Source: CBDESM01 sp965242485 (GTDB lineage: Bacteria; Chloroflexota; Dehalococcoidia; Bin125). From it: 64,000 nt of DNA. Below the pieces are notes generated by a model, which had not been told where the DNA came from, made no database searches, and was given only the letters and a program-made list of their open reading frames with translations. The DNA is taken from the NCBI GenBank assembly GCA_965242485.1, contig CBDESM010000003.1:2232001-2296000 (forward strand). The letters run 5' to 3'. The translations under genes and the position numbers were made by a program. Of the stretch, positions 17,619-26,244 are shown piece by piece. Within the stretch, counting starts at the first letter, position 1; every line of letters starts with the position of its first letter.

Positions 17619-18332
17619 TCAGCGCTTGCCCGGCTGGCAGCGGGGAGCGCCGGCGCTGGCGTGGCGGCGTTCGTGGTCCAGGAACCATTGCTTGCGGTGG
17701 AGGCCGCCGCCGTAGCCGCCCAGGGAGCCGTCGCTGCTGATTACGCGGTGGCAGGGGACGACGATGCTGACGGGGTTGCGGCCGGTGGCTTGGCCGACGG
17801 CGCGGGCGGCGGCGGGGCGGCCGATGGCGCGGGCGATTTCCAGGTAGGACATGGTGCGGCCTGCCGGGATTTCGCGGATCGCGTCCCAGACGGCGCGTTG
17901 GAATCGCGTTCCGTCGGTTTGGATTGGAATCTCGTCGAGGGCGTCGACATCGCCGGCGAAGTAGCGCTCTACGGCGAGGGCGATCTCCTCCAGCGAAGCG
18001 GGGATGGCGGCGGGTTCATGCGCGGCGGAGGAGGCATTGCCGTTGGCGCTGGTGATCGTGGAAGCGGGGGCGGTGTTGCCGTTGGCGCTGGTGATCGTGG
18101 AAGCGGGGTTCAGCTTGGCGGCGGCGTCGAGATCGGCTTGCGGTTGGTGGCGGTGCTGGTCGATGAAGATCATCTCGCGGAGCGCGCCGGCTTCGACGCG
18201 CAGCCAGACGTCTCCGAGCGGAGTTTCGACGGTGGCTTCGGAAACGTCGGGCGGGGATGCGGGGCTGGGCATCTCGACCTCCTTGGCGGGGATTCCCGCG
18301 GGCATTTGCGCGGGGGATTCACTGGCACTCAT
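17619..18332 (-). CDS. Methylated-DNA--protein-cysteine methyltransferase (MGMT/Ogt)
   Basis: The C-terminal half carries the MGMT hallmark PCHRV, whose Cys accepts the alkyl group from O6-alkylguanine. It also has the helix-turn-helix segment GTRFQRAVWDAIREIPAG, the arginine-finger region AARAVGQATGRNP, and GGYGGGLHRKQWFL. This is suicide DNA repair in the cytoplasm. The start is taken at ATG 18332; an in-frame ATG lies at 18347. The N-terminal half is unusual: residues about 75-105 contain a 13-residue duplication, PASTITSANGNTA, encoded by a 39-bp tandem repeat, so the protein (237 aa) is longer than typical Ogt. It is divergent from selD with a 44-bp gap. Confidence 0.9.
   Translation of the reverse strand: MSASESPAQMPAGIPAKEVEMPSPASPPDVSEATVETPLGDVWLRVEAGALREMIFIDQHRHQPQADLDAAAKLNPASTITSANGNTAPASTITSANGNASSAAHEPAAIPASLEEIALAVERYFAGDVDALDEIPIQTDGTRFQRAVWDAIREIPAGRTMSYLEIARAIGRPAAARAVGQATGRNPVSIVVPCHRVISSDGSLGGYGGGLHRKQWFLDHERRHASAGAPRCQPGKR
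18037..18114 (-). repeat. 39-bp tandem duplication inside the MGMT gene
   Basis: Two units of 39 bp (18037-18075 and 18076-18114) are identical over their first 33 bases on the plus strand and then diverge. They encode the repeated ASTITSANGN segment in a poorly conserved linker region. The 19-base core GTTGGCGCTGGTGATCGTG also occurs in repeat units of the giant gene (for example at 10964), where it encodes TITSAN in the same frame. Confidence 0.85.
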
Positions 18333-18376
18333 GTTCGAGCGTAGCATCGCGGGTAGGATCGCGCAGGGAGGGGCGA

Positions 18377-19471
18377 ATGAGCGAACGGGACATCGGGGCG
18401 GAGATCCGGCTGACGGACTTGGCGCGCTGCGGGGGTTGAGGCTCGAAGTACGGCCCCGAAGCTTTGGCGCAGGTCCTGCGCCCGCTCTCCGACCGCTTTC
18501 CGCCCGCCGATTTTCCGCAGCTCGCGGTCGGCCTTGACGCGCCCGACGATGCGGCGGTCTACCTGCTCGACGACGAACGGGCGATCGTGCAGACGCTGGA
18601 TTTCTTCGCGCCCGTGGTCGACGACGCCTGGAGTTTCGGAGCGATCGCGGCGGCGAACGCGCTCTCGGATGTCTACGCGATGGGCGGCAAACCGCTGTTC
18701 GCGCTGAACATCGCGGCCTTTCCGGAGGATTTGCCGGCGGAGCTGATCGCGGAGATCCTGCGCGGGGGCGCGGACAAGGTACGGGAGGCGGATGCGGCCA
18801 TCGCGGGGGGGCACACGATCATCGACGAGGAGCCGAAGTACGGGCTGGCGGTGACGGGGGAGGTGCATCCGCAGCGGATCTTGCGGGCGGGCGGGGCGCA
18901 GCCGGGCGACGTGATCCTGCTGACCAAGGCGCTGGGGACCGGGGTGCTGATCGGGGCGAACGGGCAGGGGGCGGTGGCGGCGGCCGACATGCGGGCGGCG
19001 CTGGAGCAGATGATGCAGCTGCAGCGGCCGGCGGCGGAGACGGCGGCGGGCTTCCGGGTGCACGCGATGGCGGACGTGACGGGCTACGGGCTGGCCGGGC
19101 ATCTTTGGGACATGGCGGAGCAGGGCGGGGTCGAGATCGAGATCGATCTGGCGGCTGCGCCGGCGATGGCCGGGCTGCGGGAAGCGGCGGCGGCGGGCTT
19201 CGGTTCGGGCGGGCAGAACCGCAACCGCGACTACTACGGGGCGAAGGCGCGGATGTCGCGGGCGCGCGGGCTTGCTGCGCTGGAAGACGCGCTGCTCTAC
19301 GACCCGCAGACCAGCGGGGGCCTGCTGATCGCGGCGGGGCCGATTGATGCGCCGCATCTGGGGCGGGCGCTGGCGGATGCGGGGGTGGAGGCCGCGCCGG
19401 TCGCCAAGGTGATCGATCACGCGGACGGCGGGGCGCTGGCGGTTTCGCTGCCGGAGTCGCCGCGTGGCTGA
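18377..19471 (+). CDS. selD: Selenide, water dikinase SelD, itself a selenoprotein (Sec21)
   Basis: SelD makes selenophosphate from selenide and ATP, the selenium donor for selenocysteine synthesis. ATG at 18377 follows a GGGAGGGG ribosome site. Codon 21 is TGA (18437-18439) in the motif LARCGG-Sec-GSKYGPEAL, which aligns with the SelD active site CxGCxxK at its catalytic Cys. After the TGA the frame continues with clear SelD signatures: LDFFAPVVDD, AIAAANALSDVYAMGG, AIAGGHTI, ADVTGYGLAGHLWDM and DPQTSGGLL. A hairpin with a GGTCC loop follows at 18466-18482. A conventional gene caller would truncate it or start it after the TGA. The stop overlaps the lhgO start by 8 bp. Confidence 0.93.
18466..18482 (+). 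promoter_or_regulatory. Candidate bacterial SECIS hairpin in selD
   Basis: GGCGCAG pairs perfectly with CTGCGCC around GTC, or as a 6-bp stem with a GGTCC loop. The loop lies about 33 nt after the UGA. Bacterial SECIS elements have a G in the first loop positions at about 16-37 nt from the UGA, and the E. coli fdhF loop also contains GGUC. SelB would bind here to recode UGA. The assignment rests on structure and position only. Confidence 0.65.
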
Positions 19472-20681
19472 GCAGCGGCGCGACGTCGCGGTGATCGGGG
19501 CGGGCATCTTGGGCCTCGCGACGGCGAAGTCGCTGGCGGAGGCGGGGCTGAGCGTGTTGGTGCTGGAACAGGAAGCGGAGATCGCCAAGCACCAGAGCGG
19601 TTCCAACTCCGGCGTGATCCATTCGGGGCTCTACTACCGGCCGGGCTCTGCGAAGGCGCGGATGGCGGTGGCCGGGGCGGAGCGGATGTACGCGTTCTGC
19701 GAGGAATTCGGGATCGGGGCGGAGCGCTGCGGGAAGGTGGTCGTCGCGACGCGAGAGTCGGAGCTGGAACGGATGGCGGAGCTGAAGCGGCGGGGCGACG
19801 CCAACGGGGTGCCCGGCATCCGCGAGATCGGCCCGGATGAGCTGCGCGAGCTGGAGCCGCATTCCGCGGGCATCCGCGCGCTGTACGTGCCCTCGACGGG
19901 GATCGCCGATTATCCGGCCGTCTGCCGCGCCTATCTCTCGATCATCGAGGAACTGGGCGGCGAGCTGCGGCGCAGGGCCAAGGTGGACGGGATCCGGGTC
20001 GGGCACGACGGGGTGGAGCTGTCGACGAGCAACGGGCCGGCATCGGCGAAATGGGTGGTGAACTGCGCCGGTCTGCAGGCGGACCGGATCGCGCGGCGCG
20101 GCGGGGCCGGCGATGCGGTGCAGGACATCCGGATCGTGCCCTTCCGCGGGGAGTACTACGAGCTGGCGGAGGGGGCGCGGGAGATGGTGCGCAACCTGAT
20201 CTACCCCGTGCCGGATCCGGCCTTCCCCTTCCTCGGGGTGCACTTCACGCGGCGGCTCGACGGCTCGGTCGAAGCGGGGCCCAACGCGGTGCTGGCGCTG
20301 CGGCGGGAGGGCTACCGCTGGCGCGACGTCTCGCCCCGGGACGCGTTCGAGTCGCTGACCTGGCCCGGCTTCCTGCGGCTGGCGATGAAGCACGGGGCGA
20401 CGGGGATGGGCGAGGTCTGGCGCAGCGCGAGCAAGCCGGCCTTCACCAAGGCGCTGCAGCGGCTGATGCCGGCATTGCGGGGCGAGCAGCTGCGGCGCGG
20501 CGGGGCCGGCGTCCGGGCGCAGGCGCTGCGGAGGGACGGCTCGCTGGTCGACGATTTCGAGATCGCGGAGAGCGAGCGGGTCATCCACGTGCTCAACGCG
20601 CCCAGCCCGGGGGCGACGGCGAGCCTGGCGATCGGGGACGAGATCGCGGCCCGGGCGCGCAAGAGCTGGCTGGGCGGATAG
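19464..20681 (+). CDS. lhgO: L-2-hydroxyglutarate oxidase (FAD-dependent, LhgO-like)
   Basis: This 405-residue DAO-family flavoprotein has an N-terminal dinucleotide fold, VIGAGILGLATA. The family motif HQSGSNSGVIHSGLYYRPGS binds FAD and contains the conserved His. Further motifs are YVPSTGIADY, NCAGLQADRIA, FRGEYYEL, YPVPDPAFPFLGVHFTRRLDG, GPNAVLALRREGY and the C-terminal NAPSPGATASLAIG. It oxidises L-2-hydroxyglutarate to 2-oxoglutarate, passing electrons to the membrane chain; it is a metabolite-repair enzyme. GTG at 19464 overlaps the selD stop, so translation is probably coupled to selD. Confidence 0.9.
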   Translation: MAEQRRDVAVIGAGILGLATAKSLAEAGLSVLVLEQEAEIAKHQSGSNSGVIHSGLYYRPGSAKARMAVAGAERMYAFCEEFGIGAERCGKVVVATRESELERMAELKRRGDANGVPGIREIGPDELRELEPHSAGIRALYVPSTGIADYPAVCRAYLSIIEELGGELRRRAKVDGIRVGHDGVELSTSNGPASAKWVVNCAGLQADRIARRGGAGDAVQDIRIVPFRGEYYELAEGAREMVRNLIYPVPDPAFPFLGVHFTRRLDGSVEAGPNAVLALRREGYRWRDVSPRDAFESLTWPGFLRLAMKHGATGMGEVWRSASKPAFTKALQRLMPALRGEQLRRGGAGVRAQALRRDGSLVDDFEIAESERVIHVLNAPSPGATASLAIGDEIAARARKSWLGG

Positions 20682-20722
20682 GCGATCTGCCGATGCTTGA
20701 CCAACTCATTGCGGGGAACTCA

Positions 20723-20738
20723 CCCCGTGTTTACGGGG
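20723..20738 (+). terminator. Hairpin after lhgO, possible terminator or leader element
   Basis: CCCCGT pairs with ACGGGG around GTTT, 41 bp after the lhgO stop. There is no T-run after it, so it is a weak intrinsic terminator at best. It could instead lie in the leader of the next gene, which starts at 20818. Confidence 0.35.
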
Positions 20739-20817
20739 CGATTACGCTGGCCCCATACGTTCCCCAGTGCAGGCGGCGGATCGATTGCCGCCGCCGCTAG
20801 CGCGAAGGACGCGAACG

Positions 20818-22266
20818 ATGTTGGAACGCATCAAACGACTCCCGATGGCGGTGAAGCTGGCGGTGCCGATGAGCGCCGCCGTGGCGGTGGGCGCGGTCTC
20901 CGTGCTCGCCATCGGCGGAACCAACGCGGCGGACGAGGCAACGGTCACCGCGACCGCGCCGGTGACGCGGGCGGTCGAGACGACGGCCGCCCCGGTCGAC
21001 TCCGAGCGCGGCGACCTCTTCCGCCAGAACAGGGGCGAGCGGGGCGAGCGGCTGCGCGGGCCGATGCACGGCGGGGAGCGCGGGGAGCGGGGCGACTTCC
21101 TCGGGGTGGCCGAGGTGATCGGGATCGACGCGGAGGCGCTCAAGGCCGGGCTCGAGAGCGGGCAGACGCTGGCCGAGATCGCCGTCGCCAACGGCTCGAC
21201 GGCGCAGGCGGTGATCGACCACCTGAGCGAGCGGATCAGCGAGCGGCTGGACGAGGCGGCGGCCAGGCTGGACGAGGCCGAAGCCGAGGGCAAGATCACG
21301 GCCGAGCGGGCCGCGATGATCCGGGCCGAGCTGGACGAAGCCCGGGCGAACGTCGGCGAGATGGCGGCCGAGATGGTCAACGAGGGCTTCGGCCGCGGCG
21401 ACCGCGACGGCGAGCGGATGCTGCTGGGCGAGCTGAAAGAGCGGGTCGAGGCCGTGGCCGGGCAGCTGACCGAGCTGCTCGGCATCGACGAAGAGCAGCT
21501 CGAGACCGAACTCAAGGCCGGCAAGAGCCTGGGCGAGATCGCGACCGCCAACGGGGTCGAGCCGCAGGCGGTGATCGACCTGCTGACCAGCGAGGCCGAG
21601 TCGATGATCGACGAGGCGCTGGCCGGGGGCGAGATCGAGCAGGCAGAGGCCGACGAGCTGCGCGAGGAGCTGCTGCCGATGATCGGCACCTTCGTCAACG
21701 AGGGCTTCCGCGGCTTGGCGCGCGAGCTGCGGGGCGGGTTCGGCGAGTGGGCCGGCGGCTTCGGGCACGACGGCTTCGGGCATGGCAAGGGCGAGCGGCA
21801 GGGCGGCTTCGGACACGAGAGGCGTGGCGGGCACGGGGACTGGGCCGACCGGGACCCGCGCGGCGGGCGCGACTACGACCGCGACTGGCGCGGCTCTTCC
21901 GCCGGCGGCGGGATGGACCAGCTGAACGCGATCGCGGAGGCCGTCGGCACCGACGCGGCCGGGCTGATGGCCGGCATCTCCGAGGGGCAGTCGTTGGCCG
22001 ACATCGCCCGCGCCAACGGGGCGGACCCGCAGGTCGTGACCGACCTGCTGATCTCGCAGACCAACGAGTGGATCGACGCGGCGCTCGAGGCGGGCAAGAT
22101 CAGCGCCGACGAGGCGGCCGAGATGAGGGCGGAGTTCGCCGAGCACGCGGGCGAGCTGGTCGAGGGCACGATGGACGACTTCCGCCGCGGCTTCGGTTTC
22201 GGCAAGCGCGGCCACGACCGCGACGCCGGCGCGGACGCCGACGCGGGCGAGACCACCGAGTCCTGA
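20818..22266 (+). CDS. Secreted protein with three helical repeat domains
   Basis: ATG at 20818 follows an AAGGA site and opens a 482-residue frame. An N-terminal hydrophobic segment (about 10-32) is followed by TNAADEA, suggesting export. Three related domains begin near residues 101, 221 and 376. Each reads roughly GIDxExLxxxLxxGxxLxEIAxxNGxxxQxVIDxL, followed by a helix pair of the type DEAxxxGxIxxxxAxxxRxE. The second and third are separated by a Gly/His/Asp/Arg-rich linker (about 300-365; GGFGHDGFGHGKGE) that could bind metal. Similar domains occur in secreted proteins of Actinobacteria and Chloroflexota, but no function is known to me. Its own hairpin terminator follows. Confidence 0.75.
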   Translation: MLERIKRLPMAVKLAVPMSAAVAVGAVSVLAIGGTNAADEATVTATAPVTRAVETTAAPVDSERGDLFRQNRGERGERLRGPMHGGERGERGDFLGVAEVIGIDAEALKAGLESGQTLAEIAVANGSTAQAVIDHLSERISERLDEAAARLDEAEAEGKITAERAAMIRAELDEARANVGEMAAEMVNEGFGRGDRDGERMLLGELKERVEAVAGQLTELLGIDEEQLETELKAGKSLGEIATANGVEPQAVIDLLTSEAESMIDEALAGGEIEQAEADELREELLPMIGTFVNEGFRGLARELRGGFGEWAGGFGHDGFGHGKGERQGGFGHERRGGHGDWADRDPRGGRDYDRDWRGSSAGGGMDQLNAIAEAVGTDAAGLMAGISEGQSLADIARANGADPQVVTDLLISQTNEWIDAALEAGKISADEAAEMRAEFAEHAGELVEGTMDDFRRGFGFGKRGHDRDAGADADAGETTES

Positions 22267-22296
22267 TCCCGACGGTCTGCATCAGCGTCCCGAACC

Positions 22297-22327
22297 CGAG
22301 GGGCGGCGCCTGGAGCGCCGCCCCTCG
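22297..22327 (+). terminator. Strong GC hairpin terminator, possibly bidirectional
   Basis: A perfect 13-bp stem (CGAGGGGCGGCGC with GCGCCGCCCCTCG) closes a 5-nt loop CTGGA, followed by CGCGTTTGT. It lies between the plus-strand repeat-protein gene (stop 22266) and the 3' end of the minus-strand CoA-transferase (stop 22361). It can therefore serve both convergent transcripts. Confidence 0.75.
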
Positions 22328-22360
22328 CGCGTTTGTATGTGCCGGCCGCGGAGGTGCGGG

Positions 22361-23638
22361 TCAGGCGAGGATGCCTTCGGCGGTCAGGGAGGCGATTTTT
22401 TCGGGGGAGTAGTTGAGCAGTTGGGTGGCGATTTCGTAGGTGTGCTGGCCGAAGAGGGGGCCGGAAGTTTGGAGGCGGGCGGGAGTGCCGTGGAGTTTGG
22501 CGGGGGGGCCGTCGTGGAGGCTGAGGCCGGTTTCGGGGTGGTCGATGTATTGGTAGAAGTTGCGCTGGCGGAGGTGCTGATCGTCTTCGACGATGTCTTG
22601 GCCGTCTTGGACGAGGGCGGCGGGGACGCCTTCGGCTTGGAGGCGGTGCATGAGTTCGCGGGCGTCTTGGCCGGCGGTCCAGGCGGCGATTTGGGCGTCC
22701 AGGTCGTCTTCGTCGCGGCGGCGGCCGAGGAGGGTTTTGAAGCGTGGGTCTTGGGCGAAGGGCTGGTCTTGGGCGATTCGGCAGAGGGCTTGCCAGTCTT
22801 GGTCGTTGCGGACGGCGATGGCGAGCCAGCGTTCGCGGGTCGTGGGGCCGTTGTAGCCGGCGTCGGGGTGCGGGTCTCCGCGGGGGGCGTCTTGGCAACG
22901 GTAGGCGTTGTGGGGGCAGAGCCAGTCGGAGCGGTTGCCGATGCGGGATTGGTCGCGCTGGTTGACGGCGGCGTCGAGCAGCGCGGGGCCGATGGTGGCG
23001 GCGAGGGATTCGAGTTGGGCGAGTTCGATCATTTGGCCGTTGCCGGTGCGGCGGCGGTGGCGGAGGGCGGCGAGGATGGCGATGGCGGTGTGGCCGGGGT
23101 TGACGACGAAGTCGGGGAAGTTGGTGCCGAGGCCGATGGGTGGTCGGTCGGGTTCGCCGGTGAGGTGGGAGAGGCCGGCGACGGGGTTGAGGACTGCGCC
23201 GAAGCCGCGGTAGTCGCGATGGGGGCCGGTCGCGCCCTGCATGGGCTGGTAGGTGGCGATGATGCCGGGGCGGACTTGGCGGAGTTCTTCGTAACCGATG
23301 CGCCAGCGGTCGATGACGCCGGGGGCCATGTTGCAGATGAAGATGTCGGATTGGGCGACGATGTCGAGGAGGACTTCGCGCGCGCCTTCGATTGACATGT
23401 TGAGGAGGAAGGAGCGCTTGGCGGCGTTCCAGTTGTTGAAGTAGTTGCTGGCGTTGTAGCCGCGGGCGCCGGGGCGGCGGGGGAAGCCGGTGCGGAAGCC
23501 GTCGATGCGTGCTTCGCTTTCGATGTGGATGACGTCTGCGCCGAAGAGGGCGAGGGTGCGGGAGGCGATGGGGCCCGCGCCGAACCAGGTGAGGTCGGCG
23601 ACGCGGATGCCGTCGAGGGGTTGCGCGGGGGCGGTCAT
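22361..23638 (-). CDS. Class III (CaiB/BaiF) CoA-transferase A
   Basis: This 425-residue protein has family III CoA-transferase features: LDGIRVADLTWFGAGP at the N-terminus, GADVIHIES, and NxxKRSFLLNM. The catalytic Asp is probably in NFPDFVVNPGHT (near residue 170), followed by ALRHRRRTGNGQMIELAQLE. It moves CoA between acyl-CoA and a free acid through an aspartyl-CoA thioester intermediate. The substrate is not predictable from sequence. Its start overlaps the stop of the second CoA-transferase by 4 bp, and a nitronate monooxygenase lies upstream in the same operon. The two transferases may form one heteromeric enzyme or act on successive acids. Confidence 0.88.
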   Translation of the reverse strand: MTAPAQPLDGIRVADLTWFGAGPIASRTLALFGADVIHIESEARIDGFRTGFPRRPGARGYNASNYFNNWNAAKRSFLLNMSIEGAREVLLDIVAQSDIFICNMAPGVIDRWRIGYEELRQVRPGIIATYQPMQGATGPHRDYRGFGAVLNPVAGLSHLTGEPDRPPIGLGTNFPDFVVNPGHTAIAILAALRHRRRTGNGQMIELAQLESLAATIGPALLDAAVNQRDQSRIGNRSDWLCPHNAYRCQDAPRGDPHPDAGYNGPTTRERWLAIAVRNDQDWQALCRIAQDQPFAQDPRFKTLLGRRRDEDDLDAQIAAWTAGQDARELMHRLQAEGVPAALVQDGQDIVEDDQHLRQRNFYQYIDHPETGLSLHDGPPAKLHGTPARLQTSGPLFGQHTYEIATQLLNYSPEKIASLTAEGILA

Positions 23639-24909
23639 ATCGCGCCTTCCCCGTAGTAGGCGAGGAGGTCTTCGGCGGGGATGCCGGCGAGTTCGGTCAG
23701 TACTTCCCGGTTATGTTCGCCCGCGAGCGGGGCGGGGCGATGGATGCGGGCCGGAGTTTCGGAGAGGCGGTAGGGCGGGCCGGGGTAGCGGACGGGGAGG
23801 GCGTCCCGGCCGGGGGCGCGGGGCTGTTCGATGTCTTGCCACCAGCCGCGGGCGGCTAGCTGCTCGCTGGCGAGGATGTCGGAGGGTTTGTTGACGATGC
23901 CGATGAGGAGGCCGCGGGCTTGGCCCTGGTGGTAGATGTCGGCGGCGGGCTTGGCGGCGAAGAAGGCGGAGACGGCGGCGTGGGCGGGTTCGAGCAGGGC
24001 CTTGGCGCTTTCGGCGGTATCTGGGTCGACGAGGGAGCGGAAGGAGAGGTCGTCGAGGATGCGGCGGCGTTCCGGGGTTGCGAGATCGGCGGCCGCGCCT
24101 TCTTCGAGCATCCAGTCGAGCAGGTGCTTCCAGGGAGCGCCGAAGCCGGCGACGCCGATGTAGCAGTAGACGTATCCGTCGGCAGCGGGGTAGGTGCCGA
24201 TGCCGGGGATGGGGTGCGCGTCGCCTGCGCGTTCGTGTGCGACGCGGTTGAAGTCCCAGTTGAGGGCGGCGCGGGCCTGGCAGGCGAGGTAGACCTCTTG
24301 GGCGGAGATTTCGACGAACTGGCCTTCACCGGTTGCTTCGGCGTGGAGGAGGGCGATGAGCGCGCCTTGCGCGGCGGCGATGCCGGCGGCGATGGCGGCC
24401 TGTTCGCCGCCGATGCGCTGGGGCGGGCCGTCGGTGTAGCCGGCTTGGAGCATGGGGCCGGCCATGGCTTGGATGGCGAGGTCGGTGGCGGCCCAGCCGG
24501 CGTGGGGGCCGTCCGCGCCGAAGGCGGTGGCGGCGACCCAGACGAGGGAGGGGTGCTCGGCGAGGATGCGATGGGGGTCGAGCGCTTCGCGGCTGGCGGG
24601 GTCGAGGGATTCGAGGACGATTTGGGCGTTGGGGAGGAGTTGGCGGAAGAGGAAGAGTCCGTCGTGCTGGGCCAGGTCGATGGTGACGGAGCGCTTGCCG
24701 GCGTTGTGGTACCACCAGGTCAGCGAGGAGGCGCGATCGGGCGAATCCTCCGCGAAGGGGGGGCGGGAGCGGGCGGGGTCGCCGCCGGGTGGTTCGATGC
24801 GGATGACGTCTGCGCCGAGGTCGGCGAGGAGCTTGCCGGCGTATTGGCCGAATTCATCGCCGAGGTCGAGGACGGTGACGCCGTCGAGTGCCGCCGGTGG
24901 GTCGGCCAT
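23635..24909 (-). CDS. Class III (CaiB/BaiF) CoA-transferase B
   Basis: The start is taken at ATG 24909 because MADPPAALDGVTVLDLGDEFGQYAGKLL is the usual family N-terminus; the frame is open further upstream but looks like a shadow there. The product is 424 residues long. Family features include GADVIRIEPPGGDPAR, HNAGKRSVTIDL, GADGPHAGWAATDLAIQAMAG and HAEATGEGQFVEIS. The motif region TGEGQFVEIS and the GIGTYPAADGYVY block are typical. It differs clearly from its downstream neighbour, so this is an old pair rather than a recent duplication. The likely role is transfer of CoA to an organic acid before degradation. Confidence 0.87.
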   Translation of the reverse strand: MADPPAALDGVTVLDLGDEFGQYAGKLLADLGADVIRIEPPGGDPARSRPPFAEDSPDRASSLTWWYHNAGKRSVTIDLAQHDGLFLFRQLLPNAQIVLESLDPASREALDPHRILAEHPSLVWVAATAFGADGPHAGWAATDLAIQAMAGPMLQAGYTDGPPQRIGGEQAAIAAGIAAAQGALIALLHAEATGEGQFVEISAQEVYLACQARAALNWDFNRVAHERAGDAHPIPGIGTYPAADGYVYCYIGVAGFGAPWKHLLDWMLEEGAAADLATPERRRILDDLSFRSLVDPDTAESAKALLEPAHAAVSAFFAAKPAADIYHQGQARGLLIGIVNKPSDILASEQLAARGWWQDIEQPRAPGRDALPVRYPGPPYRLSETPARIHRPAPLAGEHNREVLTELAGIPAEDLLAYYGEGAI

Positions 24910-24928
24910 GCGGGAGGGTCCGTTCGGC

Positions 24929-26086
24929 TCAGGCGGCGGCCTCTGCGCGGACGTTGGCGGGGAGCCTGCTGGTGAAGATGTTGGCGGCTTCGGCGACCAT
25001 TTCGTGGAGGACGTCTGCGGCGGGGCGGATTTCGTCGAGCAGGCCGGAGATTTGGCCGGCGGCATTCATGAGCAGGTCTTCGCGTCCGCCCTGCTTGGCG
25101 GCTTCGGCGATGTCGGCGATGAGCAGGCCCTGGAGGCCCATGGGGAGGGCTTCGGTGCCGGAGTCTTCCCAGGCTTCGATCAGTTCGTTGGTGACGTTGC
25201 GCATGGTTTTGCCGCTGTAGAGGCGGGTGACGCGGGTGTCTTCGTCGCGTGCGGCGAGGATGCGGCGCTTGCGGAAGTCATCGAGGTTGGCTTCTTGAGT
25301 GGGGATGAAGACGGTGCCGCACCAGACGCCGACGCAGCCCATGGCGAGCGCGGCGGCGAGGCCGCGTCCGTCGCCGATGCCGCCGGCGGCGATGACGGGC
25401 GTCGGCGCGGCGGCGTCGAGCACTTGGGGGAGCAGGGCCATGGTGCCGATGCGTCCGGTGTGGCCGCCGGCTTCGTGGCCCTGTGCGACGACGAGGTCCG
25501 CGCCGCCGTCGGCGACGCGCTTGGCGTTCTTGACGTTGCCGACGAGGGAGATGACCTTGCCGCCGGCTTCGTGGACCTGGTCGACGTAGGGGGCGGGGTT
25601 GCCGAGTCCGGTGGCGAGGACGGGGACTTGGAGGCCGGTGATGACGTCGACTTGGTCCTTGGGGGTGAAGCGGGGGGTGCGGATGTCGGCGCGAGGGGCT
25701 TGGACGTTTGGGAGTTCGAGTGATTGGCGGATGCCGCCGATGGCGTCGCGGTGCTCGGGCGGGAGCATTTCGCGGGGGTCGGAGGGGCGTTCCTTGCGTT
25801 CGCCCTGCGGTCGCGGGGCGACGTTGGAGGGGAGCAGGATGTCGACGCCGAAGGGGCGGTCGGTGAGGTCCTGGATGCGGGAGATGGCCTGTTCGAGGCG
25901 GTCGGGCGGGAAGCCGGCTGCGCCGAGGACGCCGAGGCCGCCTGCGTTGGAGACGGCGGCGACGAGTTCGGGTCCGGCGACGCCGGCCTGGCCGCCGCCG
26001 ACGGTGGGCCCCATGCCGGCGAGGACGACGGGGAACTCGATGTCGAGGAGGTCGCAGAGGAGGGTGCGGAGGACGGGCTTGGACAT
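24929..26086 (-). CDS. Nitronate monooxygenase family flavoprotein
   Basis: This 385-residue TIM-barrel flavoprotein belongs to the 2-nitropropane dioxygenase/nitronate monooxygenase family. It begins CDLLDIEFPVVLAGMGPTVGG and has the FMN-binding segments VSNAGGLGVLGA, GADLVVAQGHEAGGHTG (containing the family His) and PVIAAGGIGDGRGLAAALAMG. The same fold includes FabK-type enoyl reductases, so the substrate is uncertain. It sits 19 bp upstream of two CoA-transferases on the same strand, which suggests oxidation or desaturation of the acid handled by those enzymes rather than nitronate detoxification. Confidence 0.85.
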   Translation of the reverse strand: MSKPVLRTLLCDLLDIEFPVVLAGMGPTVGGGQAGVAGPELVAAVSNAGGLGVLGAAGFPPDRLEQAISRIQDLTDRPFGVDILLPSNVAPRPQGERKERPSDPREMLPPEHRDAIGGIRQSLELPNVQAPRADIRTPRFTPKDQVDVITGLQVPVLATGLGNPAPYVDQVHEAGGKVISLVGNVKNAKRVADGGADLVVAQGHEAGGHTGRIGTMALLPQVLDAAAPTPVIAAGGIGDGRGLAAALAMGCVGVWCGTVFIPTQEANLDDFRKRRILAARDEDTRVTRLYSGKTMRNVTNELIEAWEDSGTEALPMGLQGLLIADIAEAAKQGGREDLLMNAAGQISGLLDEIRPAADVLHEMVAEAANIFTSRLPANVRAEAAA

Positions 26087-26244
26087 GGCGTGGTCTTTCG
26101 GACTGGATCGCGGACTGGACTGCGGGCCGGATTCTACGGGGGGCGCGGCAGGGGGGCGCTGGCTGCATTGTTCCGCGCGGATCGCGGGAGGTCAATGCGG
26201 GGGCTCTGCGGGGCGATGAGGGAGGGGACGGGTAAGATGAGGCC

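Noticed and set aside
18437..18439. TGA in selD as an inactivating stop (pseudogene)
   Set aside because: The TGA sits exactly at the catalytic Cys position, the rest of the gene is intact, a SECIS-like hairpin follows, and two other genes in the window show the same pattern.
23635..25065. N-terminal extension of the second CoA-transferase to 25065
   Set aside because: The extra 52 residues are Ser/Pro/Thr-rich and overlap the nitronate monooxygenase gene; ATG 24909 gives the normal family start.
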